In this document: positions 1 to 7,563 of the stretch, one piece after another
Layout of the letters: every line of letters begins with the position of its first letter
Position numbering within the stretch: position 1 is the first letter of the stretch
Source: Lachnospiraceae bacterium
GTDB lineage: Bacteria; Bacillota; Clostridia; Lachnospirales; Lachnospiraceae
Length of the DNA stretch: 64,000 bases
Direction: 5' to 3'
NCBI GenBank assembly: GCA_009774175.1
Contig: VSNG01000013.1
Location: forward strand, 1-64,000
The notes under the pieces: generated by a model
The model's input: only the letters and a program-made list of their open reading frames with translations
Databases searched by the model: none
What the model was told of the DNA's origin: nothing
Made by a program: the position numbers and the translations under genes

Positions 1-330
1 GTCATGCTCCATTTTGCAGGCATCGCCCGCCGCGATTACGGGGTCAACGCCGAGATGGACCAGCCAGTCCGTCAGCAGGGTGTGGCGTTCATAGACGCTT
101 TCCGCGATTTTTCGTCCGTCTTTTGTCAGACTGAGAAACCCTTCTTCTGAAACGGTGATGTATCCGCGGTTTTTCAGGTTTTTCACGGCGACGCTTACGC
201 TCGGCTTTGAAAAATTTAGTTCGGTTGCCACGTCGATGGAGCGTACCACAGAGAGGCGGCTGCTCAAAATCAGTATTGTTTCGAGGTAGTCCTCAAGGGA
301 TTCCTCGGCTTTGTGCCGGATATAACTCAT
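1..330 (-). CDS. DtxR/MntR-family metal-dependent repressor (3' end outside window)
   Basis: The first 110 codons of a DtxR/MntR-type repressor, read leftwards from the ATG at 330-328. Its ribosome site AAAGGAG lies just upstream. The N-terminus begins MSYIRHKAEESLEDYLETI, followed by a winged-helix DNA-binding segment (SKPSVSVAVKNLKNRGYI, about residues 41-58) and the start of the metal-binding dimerisation domain (ERHTLLTDWL). Proteins of this family bind DNA when loaded with Fe(II) or Mn(II) and repress metal uptake genes. The C-terminal part is cut off by the window edge, so the metal specificity cannot be judged. It is divergent from the HMA protein at 633, whose leader carries a DtxR-like inverted repeat. 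Confidence 0.88.
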   Translation of the reverse strand, partial: MSYIRHKAEESLEDYLETILILSSRLSVVRSIDVATELNFSKPSVSVAVKNLKNRGYITVSEEGFLSLTKDGRKIAESVYERHTLLTDWLVHLGVDPVIAAGDACKMEHD

Positions 331-632
331 GGTATCACTGTACTCCTTTCCGGAACGGAATCCCGTCCGTGAGCTATAGTAAACGACATAACAAATTTCT
401 GTTTCCGCTTTTTGCAGAATCCATATACGGTAGCTTCTGCAAGGCCGAAAATGAAATTTCTAATGTCGTTAATTATCATCCTAACACTTTAGGGAGGGCG
501 GCGCAAGGTCTGACGGTAAAAAGGGTGTTATCAAATTTTATTAAGTTATCAGCGGCCACTGGCAGGTGCGCCGCATTTTTGAAAAGTAAGGGTTAGACTT
601 TACTAACCCAAGAGGGAAGAGAGGAATGTTTT
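331..632. other. Divergent intergenic region between DtxR-type repressor and HMA protein
   Basis: A 302-bp gap with no convincing gene. It contains two candidate repressor boxes: CCTAA-CACT-TTAGG at 480-493 and a perfect 7-bp inverted repeat at 590-609. It also holds the ribosome site GAGAGGA just before 633. Base composition is AT-rich around 450-550, as expected for promoters, but no -35/-10 pair is strong enough to assign. Confidence 0.5.
590..609. promoter_or_regulatory. DtxR-like operator (inverted repeat GGGTTAG-N6-CTAACCC)
   Basis: Perfect 7-bp arms GGGTTAG (590-596) and CTAACCC (603-609) flank a 6-bp spacer. The half site GGTTAG/CTAACC matches the half site of the known DtxR/IdeR iron box (TTAGGTTAGCCTAACCTAA). 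It lies 24 bp before the HMA gene, next to a divergent DtxR-family gene. Binding by that repressor is inferred. Confidence 0.55.
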
Positions 633-899
633 ATGGTAAAGATCACGGCGGGAATTGACGGGATGGCGTGTGGTATGTGTGAGGCGCATATCAATGAGGC
701 GGTGCGTAACGCCTTTCCGATAAAGAAAGTGACCAGTTCGCACACAAGGAAAGAAACCGTCATCCTGGCGGAGAGGGAGATACCCGAATCGGCGCTTCGC
801 AAAGTCATTGCGGAGGCAGGGTATGATGTAATGAGCGTGAACTGGGCGCCGTATGAGAAAAAGGGACTGTTTGCAAGACGGGAGAAGATTGAAAATTAA
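633..899 (+). CDS. Heavy-metal-associated (HMA) domain protein
   Basis: An 88-residue soluble protein with one ferredoxin-like HMA fold. The metal loop GMACGMCEAH (about residues 9-18) supplies the CxxC pair typical of CopZ-type metallochaperones and of the N-terminal domains of metal ATPases. The rest of the domain follows (ETVILAEREIPESALRKVIAEAGYDV). A basic tail, KKGLFARREK, extends past the usual 65-70 residues. The ATG has a GAGAGGA ribosome site. It is preceded by a DtxR-like box and followed by gene debris, so its normal partner (a transporter) may have been lost. The metal cannot be told from sequence. Confidence 0.8.
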   Translation: MVKITAGIDGMACGMCEAHINEAVRNAFPIKKVTSSHTRKETVILAEREIPESALRKVIAEAGYDVMSVNWAPYEKKGLFARREKIEN

Positions 900-1057
900 A
901 ATTTGAGATGCGCAAAAAGCCGGGCAGAAATGGGGAAAATTATGAAAGACAATAAAGGATTCTGGGACAGGTTGGCAAGGCTGAACTGCAACATAATAAC
1001 ATGGAAGAAAGAAAATAATTTTGACATAGAGAAAACAGGGCAGAAGGAGGTGCAGGC

Positions 1058-1222
1058 TTGCAACAGAAAAAAACGGTGGAGGATTATCTAAAAACAATCT
1101 ATATCCTTTCCCAAAATAAGGATGTGCACGGGGCGGATATTGCAAGGGCGATCGGCGTTTCACGGCCGACAGTCTGCGTGTCCTTGAAGGCGCTTGTGGC
1201 GGAAGGAAGCGGAGGAACATAA
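1058..1222 (+). pseudogene. Truncated second DtxR-family repressor (N-terminal HTH only)
   Basis: A TTG start with an AGGAGG site at 1045-1050 opens a 54-codon frame beginning LQQKKTVEDYLKTIYILSQ. It continues through a DtxR winged helix (HGADIARAIGVSRPTVCVSL) and ends at TAA 1220-1222 after KALVAEGSGGT. A full repressor has about 125-150 residues, so the metal-binding half is missing. The break falls where a MATE transporter remnant begins in another frame, which points to a deletion joining two genes. Just upstream (943-990) is a short stretch, KDNKGFWDRLARL, resembling the start of class I SAM methyltransferases. It is also interrupted. Confidence 0.7.
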
Positions 1223-2210
1223 GGATGAATACGTTACAGAGTGCAGCTGCAACGGCTTTTCTGGTGTGTTTATCCGAATGTTCGGCTCGGCGGATGACCC
1301 CGTTTATTTTGATTTTGCGGTACTCTGCCTGCGGATTTATCTTTCCCTTATCCTTGTCACCTGTGCACAGAAGGTTTGCGCCATCTTCCTGCAGTCTATC
1401 GGTAAGGCAAAGGCAGCCGCACCGTTGTCTGTCCTGCGGGATGTGCTGCTGATTGTTTTTTCCCTTTTGATCCCTGTTTTCCTGGGTGTTACCGGTATTT
1501 TCTGGGCAGCCCCGGCTGCGGATGTGCTTGCCATTTTAGCTACGGCGGTAGTCATGGTACGGGTGTGGAAGGAATTGGACCAGGAGAAGGAAGAGAAGGA
1601 GCCTGCTGTTGCGGCGATCCGGCCGTCCCGTCAGGGAACGGTTATCACGATTGCCAGGGAGCATGGCTCCGCCGGAAAGAGGATTGGACAGATCGTGGCA
1701 GAAAAACTGGATATTCCCTGCTATTATAAAGAGCTGGTGGCCGTTGCCGCTCAGGAAAGCGGCTTGGCGCAGGAATTTATTTCCGGCATCAATTCCGATG
1801 AAAATGCCGTTATGCGGGAGCTGTACCTCACAGCCGACCCGGTAAAGCGCGCTGTCGCGGCGCAGGAAAAAGCCATCCGCCATATTGCAGATGCGGGCTC
1901 CTGCGTCATCATAGGACGCTCGGCGGACTATGTGCTGCGTTATTATCCGAATGTGGCCCGTATTTTTATCTATGCACCGGAAAGCTACCGGGAGAAAAAG
2001 GTAATGGAAATGTACGGGGACAGCCCGGAGGCTGCGAAAAAGAGCATTGCAAGGTCGGATGCCGCAAGGAGCGCATATTATAAAAGCATTTCCGGACAGG
2101 AGTGGGGCAATCCCCACGGCTATGAACTGTGCATTGACGCATCGGTGGGCGAGGAGGCAGCAGCAGACATGATCTGCAGTTATATCAGACGGGTGGGTTC
2201 TGTCCATTGA
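1194..2210 (+). CDS. MATE C-terminal remnant fused to a cytidylate-kinase-like domain
   Basis: This open frame has two parts. Residues about 29-125 match the last helices of a MATE-family multidrug exporter, with the family-typical LCLRIYLSLI, IFLQSIGKAKAA and APAADVLA. After an acidic linker, residues about 142-335 form a P-loop kinase of the cytidylate-kinase-like family, with TIAREHGSAGKRIGQIVAEKL at the start and IIGRSADYVL in the middle. MATE-kinase fusions occur in Clostridia as far as I recall, so the protein is probably the 3' part of a once larger gene. The TTG at 1194 lies inside the DtxR fragment and is arbitrary; ATG 1278 is another possible start. The kinase part is uninterrupted. 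Whether it is made and active is unknown. Confidence 0.6.
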   Translation: MWRKEAEEHKDEYVTECSCNGFSGVFIRMFGSADDPVYFDFAVLCLRIYLSLILVTCAQKVCAIFLQSIGKAKAAAPLSVLRDVLLIVFSLLIPVFLGVTGIFWAAPAADVLAILATAVVMVRVWKELDQEKEEKEPAVAAIRPSRQGTVITIAREHGSAGKRIGQIVAEKLDIPCYYKELVAVAAQESGLAQEFISGINSDENAVMRELYLTADPVKRAVAAQEKAIRHIADAGSCVIIGRSADYVLRYYPNVARIFIYAPESYREKKVMEMYGDSPEAAKKSIARSDAARSAYYKSISGQEWGNPHGYELCIDASVGEEAAADMICSYIRRVGSVH

Positions 2211-2299
2211 TTTTTCATTTATACAAAGGTTTATCAATTTTCAGCCGGATAAATTGACAAATTATTTTCTCAGTGCTAGTATCAAGTGTACCTGTGCTA

Positions 2300-2505
2300 C
2301 AGCGTCTTACTATGATGATGCTTTCGCTTAATGTGAGCGATGGCAATTTTGGACAGGAACTTTTGAAGCAGATGCATAAGCCGCAGAATGACTCATGCAC
2401 CAGAAAATGGAGAAGGCCCTGCTATCTGGTATCAATCCGCTCATTACAGGTTTAATAAAAGAGGGAATGGAGCAGGGTATATGTCAGACAGATTATCCGG
2501 AAGAA
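2300..2505 (+). pseudogene. Frameshifted C-terminal fragment of a TetR-family regulator
   Basis: Two adjoining frames together read like the C-terminal ligand-binding end of a clostridial TetR regulator. The first gives GQELLKQMHKPQND in one frame. After a one-base shift near 2390, HQKMEKALLSGINPLITGL and EGMEQGICQTDYPEEALRY follow in the next frame. There is no DNA-binding domain upstream and the reading is broken, so it cannot make a working regulator. It sits between the MATE/kinase remnant and the AraC gene and adds to the debris of this region. Confidence 0.5.
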
Positions 2506-3404
2506 GCTTTACGGTACTCTTTCGGTAGGACTTCAAAATATGTTTTAAATGCCGCAGTAAATTTGCTCTGGCTGTCATAGCCGACAGCCTGTGCGATTTC
2601 AGCTATGTTCTTATTCGTTTCTTTTAACAGTTTTGCAGCCTGTCGCATTCGGTGTTCCTTGATATGTGCCGCAATGGAGGTTCCATAGACTGACTTAAAA
2701 GCGCTTTTCAAAGTTGTTGGATTGATGAGATATTGTCTTGAGAGTTCCTCTATGGTAATTCTCTGCTCCATGTGCTGCAAAAGCTGGTCATGGATTTCCC
2801 GGATCGTTTCGGTCAGCTCGAATTGATATTCAGCCAGTTTGCTTTGGGGCGTAAACTCCATTTTGGCAAGGTAAAGCAGCAATTCCAAAATCTTGATCTT
2901 TTGGTATGGAAACATAAGCGTTTCAGGCTGGTTATAAAATGCAGAAAAAATACTTTCTGTCCGTTCATTTCCAGCAAGAAAGACAGGTCTGTCATCTTGG
3001 CAGAATTTTTCGGGTAATATGGTTTCAAAAATACCAAAGTTTTTTAACAATTCTGGAGGAGTGTCAGAGGCTTCCTGCAGATCAATATAGATGCCAAGTC
3101 CCTGATACGTACCGTTTGGAAAGGTAAGTACGGAATCCGTACAGGCTTTCATGGTATGTAGGGAGAAATCTCCCGGATTCAAATAAATTCGGTTTCCGCT
3201 TTTCATCTCCCACATCATCTGTCCGGCCTTGCAGTAGTTAATCTGAATGATGTGTGATAGAGCTTTATGCTGCACAGAAAAAGAATCGGTTGAAAAAGTA
3301 AGATAACATAACCCTATGCCGGGATAAAGCGGAATAAAAGTTTGTGATACCTCTTGATGTAATTTCTCCACATTTTTTTGTATTTCTCTTAATTCCTCAT
3401 TCAT
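2493..3404 (-). CDS. AraC-family transcriptional regulator
   Basis: A 303-residue regulator starting MNEELREIQKNVEKLHQ at ATG 3404-3402, behind a GAGGT ribosome site. An N-terminal effector region of about 200 residues includes a cupin-like strand pattern (MMWEMKSGNRIYLNPGDFSL). It is followed by the two helix-turn-helix motifs of the AraC domain: ITIEELSRQYLINPTTLKSAFK and IAEIAQAVGYDSQSKFTAAFKTYF, then PKEYR. It lies 10 bp after the ArsR gene on the same strand and is probably cotranscribed with it. The pair is divergent from the HMA/P1B-ATPase genes, so it may add a second input to metal control. The inducer is unknown. A longer in-frame start exists inside the ArsR gene but has no good ribosome site. 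Confidence 0.85.
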   Translation of the reverse strand: MNEELREIQKNVEKLHQEVSQTFIPLYPGIGLCYLTFSTDSFSVQHKALSHIIQINYCKAGQMMWEMKSGNRIYLNPGDFSLHTMKACTDSVLTFPNGTYQGLGIYIDLQEASDTPPELLKNFGIFETILPEKFCQDDRPVFLAGNERTESIFSAFYNQPETLMFPYQKIKILELLLYLAKMEFTPQSKLAEYQFELTETIREIHDQLLQHMEQRITIEELSRQYLINPTTLKSAFKSVYGTSIAAHIKEHRMRQAAKLLKETNKNIAEIAQAVGYDSQSKFTAAFKTYFEVLPKEYRKASSG

Positions 3405-3414
3405 AAGACAGACC

Positions 3415-3783
3415 TCACAATTTAGGGCAGGTGATTTCCATGACCTGCTCAATCATTTGATGCAGCAAACGCCCCTGTTCTGTATCTGCGGCTCGATAAT
3501 ATACTTCCTTTCCTTCACGCCGGCAAATGATCAGACCGCTGTTTTTCAATGGTCTGAGATGATGTGAAACTGCCGGGCTTGACATATGGAGCATGCCTGA
3601 AATATTGAGGACACATTCCTCCTGGTGGCATAGGAGCCAGAAAATCCGGATTCTGGTGGTATCGCCAAGCTGTTTGAAAACTTCTGCTACGGTTTGGAAA
3701 TAGTCTACACGGTCTAATTGTTTCTGGATTAGTGCGGTCTGCGGTCCTTCTCCATGTTGGTGTGGTAATTTCAAATTATCCAT
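3415..3783 (-). CDS. ArsR/SmtB-family metal-sensing repressor
   Basis: A 122-residue winged-helix repressor. The sequence runs VAEVFKQLGDTTRIRIFWLL, then CHQEECVLNISGMLHMSS, the recognition helix PAVSHHLRPLKNSGLI, and the wing CRREGKEVYYRAAD. The Cys in EECVLNIS sits near the alpha3 metal site used by CadC-type members (ELCVCDIA), but the second Cys of that motif is absent. The C-terminal end HQMIEQVMEITC carries His, Glu and Cys that could form an alpha5-type zinc site. It is divergent from the HMA protein and the CPC-type P-ATPase, which it very likely represses until metal is bound. The likely operator is described at 3904. Confidence 0.88.
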   Translation of the reverse strand: MDNLKLPHQHGEGPQTALIQKQLDRVDYFQTVAEVFKQLGDTTRIRIFWLLCHQEECVLNISGMLHMSSPAVSHHLRPLKNSGLIICRREGKEVYYRAADTEQGRLLHQMIEQVMEITCPKL

Positions 3784-3863
3784 ATTGTTATCCTTTCTTT
3801 TATTTGCATTTCGCCCAAACGGAAATACTTTTCGCCCGTTTAGGAAGGAATGCTTTGGGGATA

Positions 3864-3923
3864 TTGACGTGTGCCTTTCGCTGTATTATACTGCAACCAT
3901 AATAATTAAACAAGTACTTAATT
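3864..3923 (+). promoter_or_regulatory. Sigma-A promoter and ArsR-type operator for the HMA/P1B-ATPase genes
   Basis: TTGACG (3864-3869) and TATACT (3887-3892) are separated by 17 bp, a near-consensus promoter. Directly downstream, 3904-3923 holds an AT-rich imperfect palindrome with arms ATTAA and TTAAT (AATTAAACAAGTACTTAATT). Its first ten bases, AATTAAACAA, recur at 4253-4262 before the ATPase. The position over the transcription start fits ArsR repression. This is inferred from layout. Confidence 0.6.
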
Positions 3924-3957
3924 GCTGAATTTAAAAACAACAAGGAGGAATTTTCCA

Positions 3958-4176
3958 ATGAAGAAGACTTACAAGATCGAGGTAGACTGTGCAAACTGTG
4001 CAAACCTGATGGAGGATGCGGCCCGTAAAACAGCAGGAGTACAGAGCGCAACGGTCAATTTCATGACGCAGAAGATGATCGTGGAATTTGACGAGGGGCA
4101 GGAGCCGAAGGATGTTATGAAGAATGTGCTGGATGCCTGCAAGAAAGTGGAGCCGGACTGCGAGATTTTCCTGTAA
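3958..4176 (+). CDS. HMA-domain metallochaperone-like protein
   Basis: A 72-residue HMA domain, MKKTYKIEVDCANCANLMED, in which the metal loop is DCANCAN (Cys at residues 10 and 13) rather than the copper-type GMTCxxC. The fold is complete (GVQSATVNFMTQKMIVEFDE, then LDACKKVEPDCEIF), with two further Cys near the end. Its start at 3958 has an AAGGAGGAA site. It stands between the operator and the P1B ATPase and ends in a terminator hairpin, so it may be expressed more strongly than the ATPase. The ATPase lacks its own N-terminal HMA domain, so this small protein may act as a detached metal-binding domain for it. Confidence 0.85.
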   Translation: MKKTYKIEVDCANCANLMEDAARKTAGVQSATVNFMTQKMIVEFDEGQEPKDVMKNVLDACKKVEPDCEIFL

Positions 4177-4196
4177 GCGGCAGCAGCCAGTGATGG

Positions 4197-4243
4197 AATG
4201 ACACCCTTAAAATGCACCGCTGCAGTTTAGGGGTGTCATTTTT
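4197..4243 (+). terminator. Intrinsic terminator after the HMA gene
   Basis: Arms AATGACACCCTTAAA (4197-4211) and TTTAGGGGTGTCATT (4226-4240) pair with one mismatch and are followed by a short T run. A second copy of the ArsR-type motif follows at 4253, suggesting the ATPase also has its own promoter. Confidence 0.7.
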
Positions 4244-4291
4244 AACAATTACAATTAAACAATTAAGCATATTTTGAAAGGAGATTTTACT

Positions 4292-6307
4292 ATGCAGGAA
4301 TTAGTAATCAGCATATTGCTGACAGTTGTTATTATAATGGCTGCTGTACTTCTTATTTTTGTCGGCAGCCGAAAAGATGGCATGACAAGAAAGCAACGGG
4401 TTATGATGATCCGTATTTTGATTAGCGCCGGAATTTTACTGGCGCTCCAGTTTGTTTCAGCAGAGATGTTTGATAAGGCTGACAGTTATTTATTTCCGTC
4501 CGCAGGAAGATGGCTTCGTTTTGGATGCTATCTGGTTGACTATCTGATTATCGGATATGACATTCTGAGGAAAGCTGTAAAGGGCATTAAAAACCGCCAG
4601 GTATTTGACGAGAGTTTTCTGATGGCAGTGGCTACGATCGGGGCAATGGCGCTGGCTATTTATGAGAATGGCGAATATCTGGAAGCCATCGCCGTTATGC
4701 TGTTTTACCAGATTGGGGAGTGGTTCCAGGGGTATGCGGTTGGAAAGAGCCGCCGCAATATCAGCAACCTGATGGATATTCGACCCGATTATGCGAATGT
4801 AGAGAAAAATGGAAAGTTAGAGCAGGTAGACCCGGATGAAGTAGGGATTGGCAGCGTGATTGTTGTCCAGCCGGGAGAGAAAGTGCCGATTGACGGGATT
4901 ATCGTTGAGGGAGCTTCCAGTCTGAATACCAGCGCATTGACCGGGGAAAGTCTGCCCAGAGAGGCAAAGGTTGGCGATGAAGTAATCAGCGGATGTATCA
5001 GCATGACAGGAGTATTAAAGATACAGACAACAAAAGAGTTTGGGGAATCCACGGTTTCCAAGATTTTGGATTTAGTGGAAAATGCAAGCTCCCGCAAATC
5101 AAAGTCAGAAGATTTTATCTCGAAGTTTGCAAAAATATATACGCCTGCCGTCTGCTATGCGGCTTTGGCGCTGGCGTTCCTTCCCCCTGCCTGCCGTATG
5201 CTTTTTATGGGATTGTCTGCGGACTGGGGCGTCTGGATTTACCGGGCATTGACATTCCTCGTTATCAGCTGCCCTTGTGCGCTTGTAATCAGTATTCCAT
5301 TGAGTTTCTTTGCGGGAATCGGAGGCGCAAGCAAGGAGGGCGTGCTGGTGAAAGGTTCCAACTATCTGGAAATCCTCTCCCAGACAAAGTATGTTGTTTT
5401 TGACAAAACGGGAACCATGACAAAAGGTGTCTTTGAAGTAAACGGGATTCACCATTCTACCATAGAGAATGAAAAACTGCTGGAGTATGCGGCTCTTGCA
5501 GAGAGCGCTTCTTCCCACCCCATCAGCAAGAGCTTACAGCGGGCATATGGGAAAGAGATTGACAGAACCCGTGTATCAGATATACAGGAAATCAGCGGAA
5601 ATGGCGTGACTGCGAAAGTAGACGGCATGGAGATTGCAGCCGGAAACGATAAACTGATGAAACACCTGAATATCCCGTATCAGGACTGCCACCAGACCGG
5701 GACAATCATCCACATGGCAGTGGGTGGGAAATATGCGGGACATATCGTAATTTCCGATATTATCAAACCCCATTCTAAAGCGGCGATTGCGGAATTAAAG
5801 AAAGCAGGCGTAGATAAAACTGTCATGCTGACGGGCGATGCAAAGAAAGTGGCAAATCAGGTCGCTTCCTCTCTTGGGATTGACGAGGTTTACAGTGAAC
5901 TTCTGCCGGCAGATAAGGTGGATAAAGTGGAGGAACTTCTGCGGGTGAAGCTGGGCAAGGCAAAGCTGGCCTTTGTGGGTGACGGTATCAATGATGCGCC
6001 GGTACTTTCCAGGGCGGATATTGGTATCGCTATGGGAGCAATGGGCTCCGATGCGGCAATCGAAGCGGCGGATATTGTACTGATGGATGATGACCCGATT
6101 AAGATTGCAAAAGCCATCAAGATTTCAAGAAAGTGTCTGCGGATTGTATATCAGAATATTGTGATGGCGCTTGTTGTAAAGTTTGCCTGCCTTGCGTTAG
6201 GGGCTGTGGGCATTGCGAATATGTATCTGGCGATTTTTGCGGATGTAGGTGTTATGATTCTTGCAGTACTGAATGCGATCCGCTGCCTGTTTGTGAAAAA
6301 ACTGTAA
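4292..6307 (+). CDS. P1B-type heavy-metal-translocating ATPase (Zn/Cd type)
   Basis: A 671-residue metal export pump starting MQELVISILLTVVI, with GAAAGGAG upstream. Membrane helices flank the A domain (TALTGESLPREAKVGD). The ion site CPC is at about residues 327-329 (SCPCALVISIP). The phosphorylation site DKTGTMTKG is at about 371, with the HP-locus SSHPISKS, MLTGDAKK and the hinge GDGINDAPVLSRADIGIAMG. The CPC motif, the neighbouring ArsR repressor and the absence of CopA-type N-terminal HMA domains fit zinc/cadmium/lead rather than copper, but this is an inference. It is the probable main output of the ArsR switch at 3904. Confidence 0.92.
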   Translation: MQELVISILLTVVIIMAAVLLIFVGSRKDGMTRKQRVMMIRILISAGILLALQFVSAEMFDKADSYLFPSAGRWLRFGCYLVDYLIIGYDILRKAVKGIKNRQVFDESFLMAVATIGAMALAIYENGEYLEAIAVMLFYQIGEWFQGYAVGKSRRNISNLMDIRPDYANVEKNGKLEQVDPDEVGIGSVIVVQPGEKVPIDGIIVEGASSLNTSALTGESLPREAKVGDEVISGCISMTGVLKIQTTKEFGESTVSKILDLVENASSRKSKSEDFISKFAKIYTPAVCYAALALAFLPPACRMLFMGLSADWGVWIYRALTFLVISCPCALVISIPLSFFAGIGGASKEGVLVKGSNYLEILSQTKYVVFDKTGTMTKGVFEVNGIHHSTIENEKLLEYAALAESASSHPISKSLQRAYGKEIDRTRVSDIQEISGNGVTAKVDGMEIAAGNDKLMKHLNIPYQDCHQTGTIIHMAVGGKYAGHIVISDIIKPHSKAAIAELKKAGVDKTVMLTGDAKKVANQVASSLGIDEVYSELLPADKVDKVEELLRVKLGKAKLAFVGDGINDAPVLSRADIGIAMGAMGSDAAIEAADIVLMDDDPIKIAKAIKISRKCLRIVYQNIVMALVVKFACLALGAVGIANMYLAIFADVGVMILAVLNAIRCLFVKKL

Positions 6308-6323
6308 GGAAGGAGGGGTTCCT

Positions 6324-6476
6324 TTGGCCGAATATCAGGATAGTCATTTTTCCAAAGAATTGAAGGAAAGTGATTTGTATATATTAACGGAATTTTTCAA
6401 GGCGCTGGGGAACCCTACCCGTATACGAATCCTGCTTCTTTTAATGGAGCAGGATTCATGTGTTAGTAATTTATGA
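6324..6476 (+). pseudogene. Truncated ArsR-family regulator
   Basis: A TTG start 17 bp after the ATPase, with an AAGGAGG site, opens LAEYQDSHFSKELKESDLY, then ILTEFFKALGNPTRIRILLLLM and EQDSCVSNL before TGA. This is the first half of an ArsR winged-helix protein (compare FKALGNPTRIRIL). It ends just before the recognition helix. It probably once autoregulated the ATPase operon and was cut by a deletion that also brought the PepSY module next to it. Confidence 0.65.
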
Positions 6477-6595
6477 TCTTTTATACTTTAGTGGATGAAC
6501 ATGTGCAGATGGTTCTTGAAAAAGGAACAGAGCATATTTGCGGGCGGTGAAAATGCGGACTTGAAGCGGCGGCTCCGGGGCTGTACACTTCCTGT

Positions 6596-7489
6596 TCAAT
6601 CATAGTCCACATCGTACTCGATAATATTCCCGGAAACTGCATCAATAGTATACTCGTACTCTGTTTTGCCGGAATAGAATTCAATTTCATATTCCACTCC
6701 ACCATCATCATTCTCCAGCTTTGCTTTTGCAAACTGTACATCTGATTCGTTCATCTGGGCGTGGTTTAGTGCAATTTCTTTCGCGCGGTCGACTCCAATA
6801 TAATCATTGCCGGAGCTGTTTATGGCACTGTCTGTTGGGTTCGTCTGGATCTGAAATTGTTCAATATTCTTTTCAAGCACCGTTCCGTTGGAAACATCCA
6901 TTTCATAATCGTATTTTGTATCAGAAGTATAAAATTCAATGTCATATACCTGTGTTCCATGGCTATTATAAAGCTCGGTCTTTTTAAATGTGACATCTGA
7001 TTCAGACAGGCCTGCATCCTTGAGCGCTGCAGCTTTCGCCTCATTAAGAGAATCTTCCTGTGGCTGTGCAGTGCTGTTTCCGTTTGCAGCAGGCTGATTC
7101 TCTGCATCTTTCTGCGGTTGTACAGAACTGTTTCCGTCTGCAGCAAACTGATTTCCTATATCCTGCATATCCTTATTCCCGTTTTCTGTACCATCAATGT
7201 CTCTTGCGATAATCTCTCCATTCTTAGCCTGAATTAAATACTCATACTCTGTACCGTTGTTGTAGAAATCAACTTCATATTGAAAACGTCCGTCATCAAA
7301 TTCGAGCCGCGTGCGCAGAGCGGATGCTTCTGCTTCGCTCAAACCGGCATCCTTGAGAGCGACAATCTTTGCCTCTGCATTGGTAATCAGAGTACTTTTA
7401 AATGCTGTTACACTGGCGGCTATAATAACAACCACTATACAAATCACTAAAATTATTGCCTTCTTTGGTGTACTGAATAATTTTTTCAT
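6596..7489 (-). CDS. Membrane-anchored protein with three PepSY repeats
   Basis: A 297-residue protein with an N-terminal signal anchor (KKAIILVICIVVVIIAASV, residues 9-27) and three PepSY-like repeats, each of the form 'AKxxALKDAGLSExxV...YEVxFYxxGTEYEYxIxAxxGxI'. They start near residues 38, 150 and 235. A low-complexity Gln/Asn/Pro linker holds two near copies of an NSSVQPQ/NSTAQPQ unit. PepSY domains are extracytoplasmic and are known mainly as inhibitors of, or partners to, other surface proteins. It is 74 bp downstream of the sensor kinase at 7564 and on the same strand. Such PepSY proteins commonly accompany this type of two-component system and may be its target. Confidence 0.82.
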   Translation of the reverse strand: MKKLFSTPKKAIILVICIVVVIIAASVTAFKSTLITNAEAKIVALKDAGLSEAEASALRTRLEFDDGRFQYEVDFYNNGTEYEYLIQAKNGEIIARDIDGTENGNKDMQDIGNQFAADGNSSVQPQKDAENQPAANGNSTAQPQEDSLNEAKAAALKDAGLSESDVTFKKTELYNSHGTQVYDIEFYTSDTKYDYEMDVSNGTVLEKNIEQFQIQTNPTDSAINSSGNDYIGVDRAKEIALNHAQMNESDVQFAKAKLENDDGGVEYEIEFYSGKTEYEYTIDAVSGNIIEYDVDYD

Positions 7490-7563
7490 ATCATTTATCC
7501 TCGCTTTCCTATTTTTAGATCAGTATAATAGAAAAAGATTAGAAAAACGTTAGAATCAGAAAA

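Noticed and set aside
603..1220. A 205-codon open frame on the minus strand
   Set aside because: It lies opposite the HMA gene and the DtxR fragment, has low-complexity Phe/Ser/Leu composition and no ribosome site. It is an antisense shadow.
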